From Desulfuromonas sp. KJ2020 (lineage in GTDB: Bacteria; Desulfobacterota; Desulfuromonadia; Desulfuromonadales; SZUA-540): a stretch of 64,000 nucleotides of DNA. Below the pieces are notes generated by a model that was given only the letters and a program-made list of their open reading frames with translations, had not been told where the DNA came from and did no database searches. Where the stretch lies: assembly GCF_024197615.1 (NCBI RefSeq), contig NZ_JAKUKE010000001.1, positions 1,069,369 to 1,133,368 of the forward strand, read 5' to 3'. Below, in pieces: positions 62,132-64,000 of the stretch. The translations under genes were made by a program, and so were the position numbers. Each line of letters opens with the position of its first letter. The first letter of the stretch is position 1.

Positions 62132-63445
62132 TTAGCGCCTGAGGGCGATCTCCTGCTGCAGGGCGCCAAGGATCGGCCGCAGCACATCGAGGCGCTGACG
62201 GCAGAGGATGGCCAGCTCGCGATCCGGTGCCGGATCGCCTTCCCCCTTTTCCACCATGGCCTGGGCGCGGTCTTTGGCGCGCTCGGACTGCTCGTTGAGC
62301 TCCAGCGCCGCCCGCTCGATGCGGGTTACCAGTTCGAGCAGATCGTCCCGGTTACCCTCTCGCAGCGTTTTCGGCAGGGAGCGGTTCTTCGCCTCCAACA
62401 GCATGTTGTTGCTCCAGCGCAACAGCTCGGCGGCGCCCTTCCCCGACAACTCTGGCGTGTCGATGAAATCCTCCACCGGCGGTTCGCTGACGGGACTCAG
62501 GATGACCCGGGCCGGCTCGCCATTCTCCAGCAGCACTTTGGCCGAGGTCAGTGACCTGGCACTGCGCAGGTAGCCGGTCACCGGCTTCCAGCCGCCGTCC
62601 CCCTCACGTTTGGCCACCACAATACTTTCCTGGGGCGTCGATTTCCACGTCGGCCGGGTCGGAAAGATGAACAGCTTGGCGACCTGGGCCGAGTCACCGG
62701 CCGTGGCCGGGTTCGCTGTAGTTGCGGCCGCAGGTTGGCGTCGGGCTGTTTTCAGATCCTGTTCTGTCGGGGTGATCGGCACCTCAAAACCGAGAAAGGT
62801 CCACACCGGGCTGCCATCGAGGGTGTTCTGCTGGAGGCGCGCCGCTCGGTCCCGCACGGCCTGCTGTAACTGGGTCTGATCGGCCTGCCGGAGGGTCTGC
62901 ACGATCGCCTCGACAGTCGCCTTCTGCTGTAGCTCCGAGGAGGATTCATATAATGTCGCAGCCCCTATGCCTGTAGAGCGCACATCAGCGGGGCCCGGTA
63001 CCGGCAAAAGGGCGATAGGGGTGATCAGGGTGGCCCATTCGGCCTTTTTGGTGCGGAAGGTTACCGGGTCCAATGGCTGTTCCCCTTCTTTGGTGACCAG
63101 TGAAGGCGATACGTCGGTGTCGGTTGTGGTGGTAAAATATCCCGGCACGGCGAAGAGGGTGAAGGCAAGAAGATAGTTGAGAGGATTGTCAGGGCTGTGG
63201 CTTTTGCTGCTGATTCCAGGCTGCACCGGGATAGCTGTCATGTCATCGGAAAAAATGAGTGGATAGATTTTTTGCGCCTGGGCCTGCCAGGTTGCATCCA
63301 CCAGGTGAATCTTGACGCCATCCAGACTGGCGCTGGTCGTGTTTTCCCCTGGTTTGAGGCTGGTGACGGTTCTAACGGACATGCAGCCGGAAACCAGGCA
63401 GACGGTGGCCAAAAGGGCCGGTATTCTGTGATGTAAAAGCCGCAT
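62132..63445 (-). CDS. Lipoprotein of unknown family, paralogue 1
   Basis: The 437-aa protein begins MRLLHHRIPALLATVCLVSGC, a lipoprotein signal with Cys about 21. The middle (about 60-230) contains a hydrophobic patch (LLAFTLFAVPGYF). The C-terminal 150 residues (SVVAKREGDGGW... to ALQQEIALRR) are nearly repeated in the next gene upstream. The ATG at 63445 has AGGAGG 10 nt upstream. It lies 28 nt after the stop of paralogue 2. Function unknown; envelope location is inferred. Confidence 0.8.
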   Translation of the reverse strand: MRLLHHRIPALLATVCLVSGCMSVRTVTSLKPGENTTSASLDGVKIHLVDATWQAQAQKIYPLIFSDDMTAIPVQPGISSKSHSPDNPLNYLLAFTLFAVPGYFTTTTDTDVSPSLVTKEGEQPLDPVTFRTKKAEWATLITPIALLPVPGPADVRSTGIGAATLYESSSELQQKATVEAIVQTLRQADQTQLQQAVRDRAARLQQNTLDGSPVWTFLGFEVPITPTEQDLKTARRQPAAATTANPATAGDSAQVAKLFIFPTRPTWKSTPQESIVVAKREGDGGWKPVTGYLRSARSLTSAKVLLENGEPARVILSPVSEPPVEDFIDTPELSGKGAAELLRWSNNMLLEAKNRSLPKTLREGNRDDLLELVTRIERAALELNEQSERAKDRAQAMVEKGEGDPAPDRELAILCRQRLDVLRPILGALQQEIALRR

Positions 63446-63473
63446 AAGACAACCTCCTGAAACAAATGGAATG

Positions 63474-64000
63474 TTAACGACCACGCCGGACGATTTCCTG
63501 CTGCAGGGCGGCAAGAATCGGCCGCAGCACATCGAGGCGCTGGCGGCAGAGGATGGCCAGCTCGCGATCCGGCGCCGGATCGCCTTCTCCTTTTTCCACC
63601 ATGGCCTGAGCCCGGTCCTTGGCGCGCTCGGCCTGCTCGTTGAGCTCCAGGGCCGCCTTTTCGATGCGGGTCACCAGGGCCAGCAGGTCTTCCCGGGGTT
63701 TCTCCTGCAGCATCCTCGGCAGCGACCGGTTCTTGGCCTCGAGGAGAATCCCGTTGCTCCAGCGCAGGTGCGCGGCGTTCATCTCTGCCGGCTCGATGAA
63801 GTCCTCCAGGGGCGGTTCGCTCACCGGGCGCACCAGGATGCGGCCCGGCCGGCCATCCTCCAGCAGGGCGCTGACAGCGGTCAACTCCCGGGCGCTGTGC
63901 AGGTAGCCCGAGTCGGGCTGCCACCCCCCCCTCTCGTTACGTCGGGCCACGATGATCTCCTGCAGCGGAGCGCTTTTTTCCCGTGCTTTTTCATCATAAA
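63474..64000 (-). CDS. Lipoprotein paralogue 2, N-terminal part beyond the window
   Basis: Only the last 175 codons are present. The frame stays open to the window edge (KAREKSAPLQEIIVARRNERGGW...), so an apparent GTG start at 63950 is just an internal valine. The C-terminus (LEDFIEPAEMNAAHLRW..., LVTRIEKAALELNEQAERAKD...) parallels paralogue 1 almost residue for residue. DNA identity is highest over the last 240 nt of both genes, which indicates a tandem duplication or gene conversion. Confidence 0.85.
   Translation of the reverse strand, partial: YDEKAREKSAPLQEIIVARRNERGGWQPDSGYLHSARELTAVSALLEDGRPGRILVRPVSEPPLEDFIEPAEMNAAHLRWSNGILLEAKNRSLPRMLQEKPREDLLALVTRIEKAALELNEQAERAKDRAQAMVEKGEGDPAPDRELAILCRQRLDVLRPILAALQQEIVRRGR

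Noticed and set aside
63474-63950. Separate 158-aa gene with GTG start at 63950
   Set aside because: The frame is open upstream to the window edge and the residues before 63950 match paralogue 1, so it is the tail of a larger gene.
1-64000. tRNA, rRNA, CRISPR arrays, insertion sequences or prophage
   Set aside because: I looked in all gaps for cloverleaf ends (CCA, GGTTCGAAT), regularly spaced repeats, and transposase or integrase motifs and found none. A tRNAscan and ISfinder run would be decisive.

Overview
The window looks like chromosome of a free-living anaerobic deltaproteobacterium of the Desulfuromonadales (Geobacter, Desulfuromonas, Pelobacter neighbourhood). This is an inference. 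It rests on a five-haem c-type cytochrome, a haem cluster that includes a CcsA-type cytochrome assembly gene and a CobA-HemD fusion, many c-di-GMP and two-component proteins, an A-type carrier pair that uses selenocysteine, and protein families I associate with that order. I saw no rRNA, tRNA, CRISPR array, prophage or insertion sequence. Gene density is high, and many starts overlap the preceding stop.

Layout. 0.1-9.7 kb: minus-strand signalling and envelope genes (PAS-GGDEF-EAL protein, RNase Z-like hydrolase, HtrA protease behind an OmpR-type regulator and kinase, and PpsR), interrupted by a plus-strand five-haem cytochrome. 9.9-16 kb: prmA-rsmE (+), then a MshEN-domain protein, a metallo-beta-lactamase hydrolase with a 72-aa partner, and a BCCT transporter (-). 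16.2-20 kb: a tight plus-strand housekeeping run (dapF, HIT, HAD, nfo, dtd, darP), facing trxA. 20.4-27.6 kb: a tetrapyrrole operon (SIS protein, siroheme synthase N-domain, ccsA, hemA, hemC, cobA-hemD, hemB) behind a near-consensus promoter. 27.7-34.8 kb: an M16 peptidase, a large GAF/sigma-54 activator, and a TrkA-type plus CPA2 antiporter pair. 34.8-37.9 kb: an OmpR-type direct-repeat box, a 45-aa membrane protein, a REC-histidine kinase, a GT4 glycosyltransferase and a PAP2 phosphatase. 37.9-38.6 kb: a palindrome-rich gap without genes, then an OprP-like porin and a cysteine-rich 73-aa protein. 40.4-42 kb: rdgC and a membrane protein. 42-50.7 kb: a minus-strand set of cheY, a MshEN-CheX fusion, an MCP, a PhnP-like hydrolase, an unknown 609-aa protein and a second-type EF-G. 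51.2-51.9 kb: two tandem genes for HesB/IscA-like proteins, each with an in-frame TGA where the conserved cysteine belongs. 52-59.3 kb: thiM, recQ, a cupin, a radical SAM protein, a DUF523/DUF1722 protein, a diguanylate cyclase, a lipoprotein and a PhnA-like protein. 59.4-64 kb: a TPR protein and a Ser-rich secreted protein (+) facing two tandem paralogous lipoproteins (-), the last cut by the window end.

The main discoveries are the twin selenoprotein genes, which ordinary gene calling breaks at TGA and whose best-conserved DNA surrounds the TGA and the expected SECIS position, and the MshEN-CheX fusion next to CheY. Weaker but interesting leads are a possible phosphate-responsive membrane-remodelling cluster, the structured intergenic element, and a mini-ORF whose ribosome site is buried in a hairpin upstream of ppsR.
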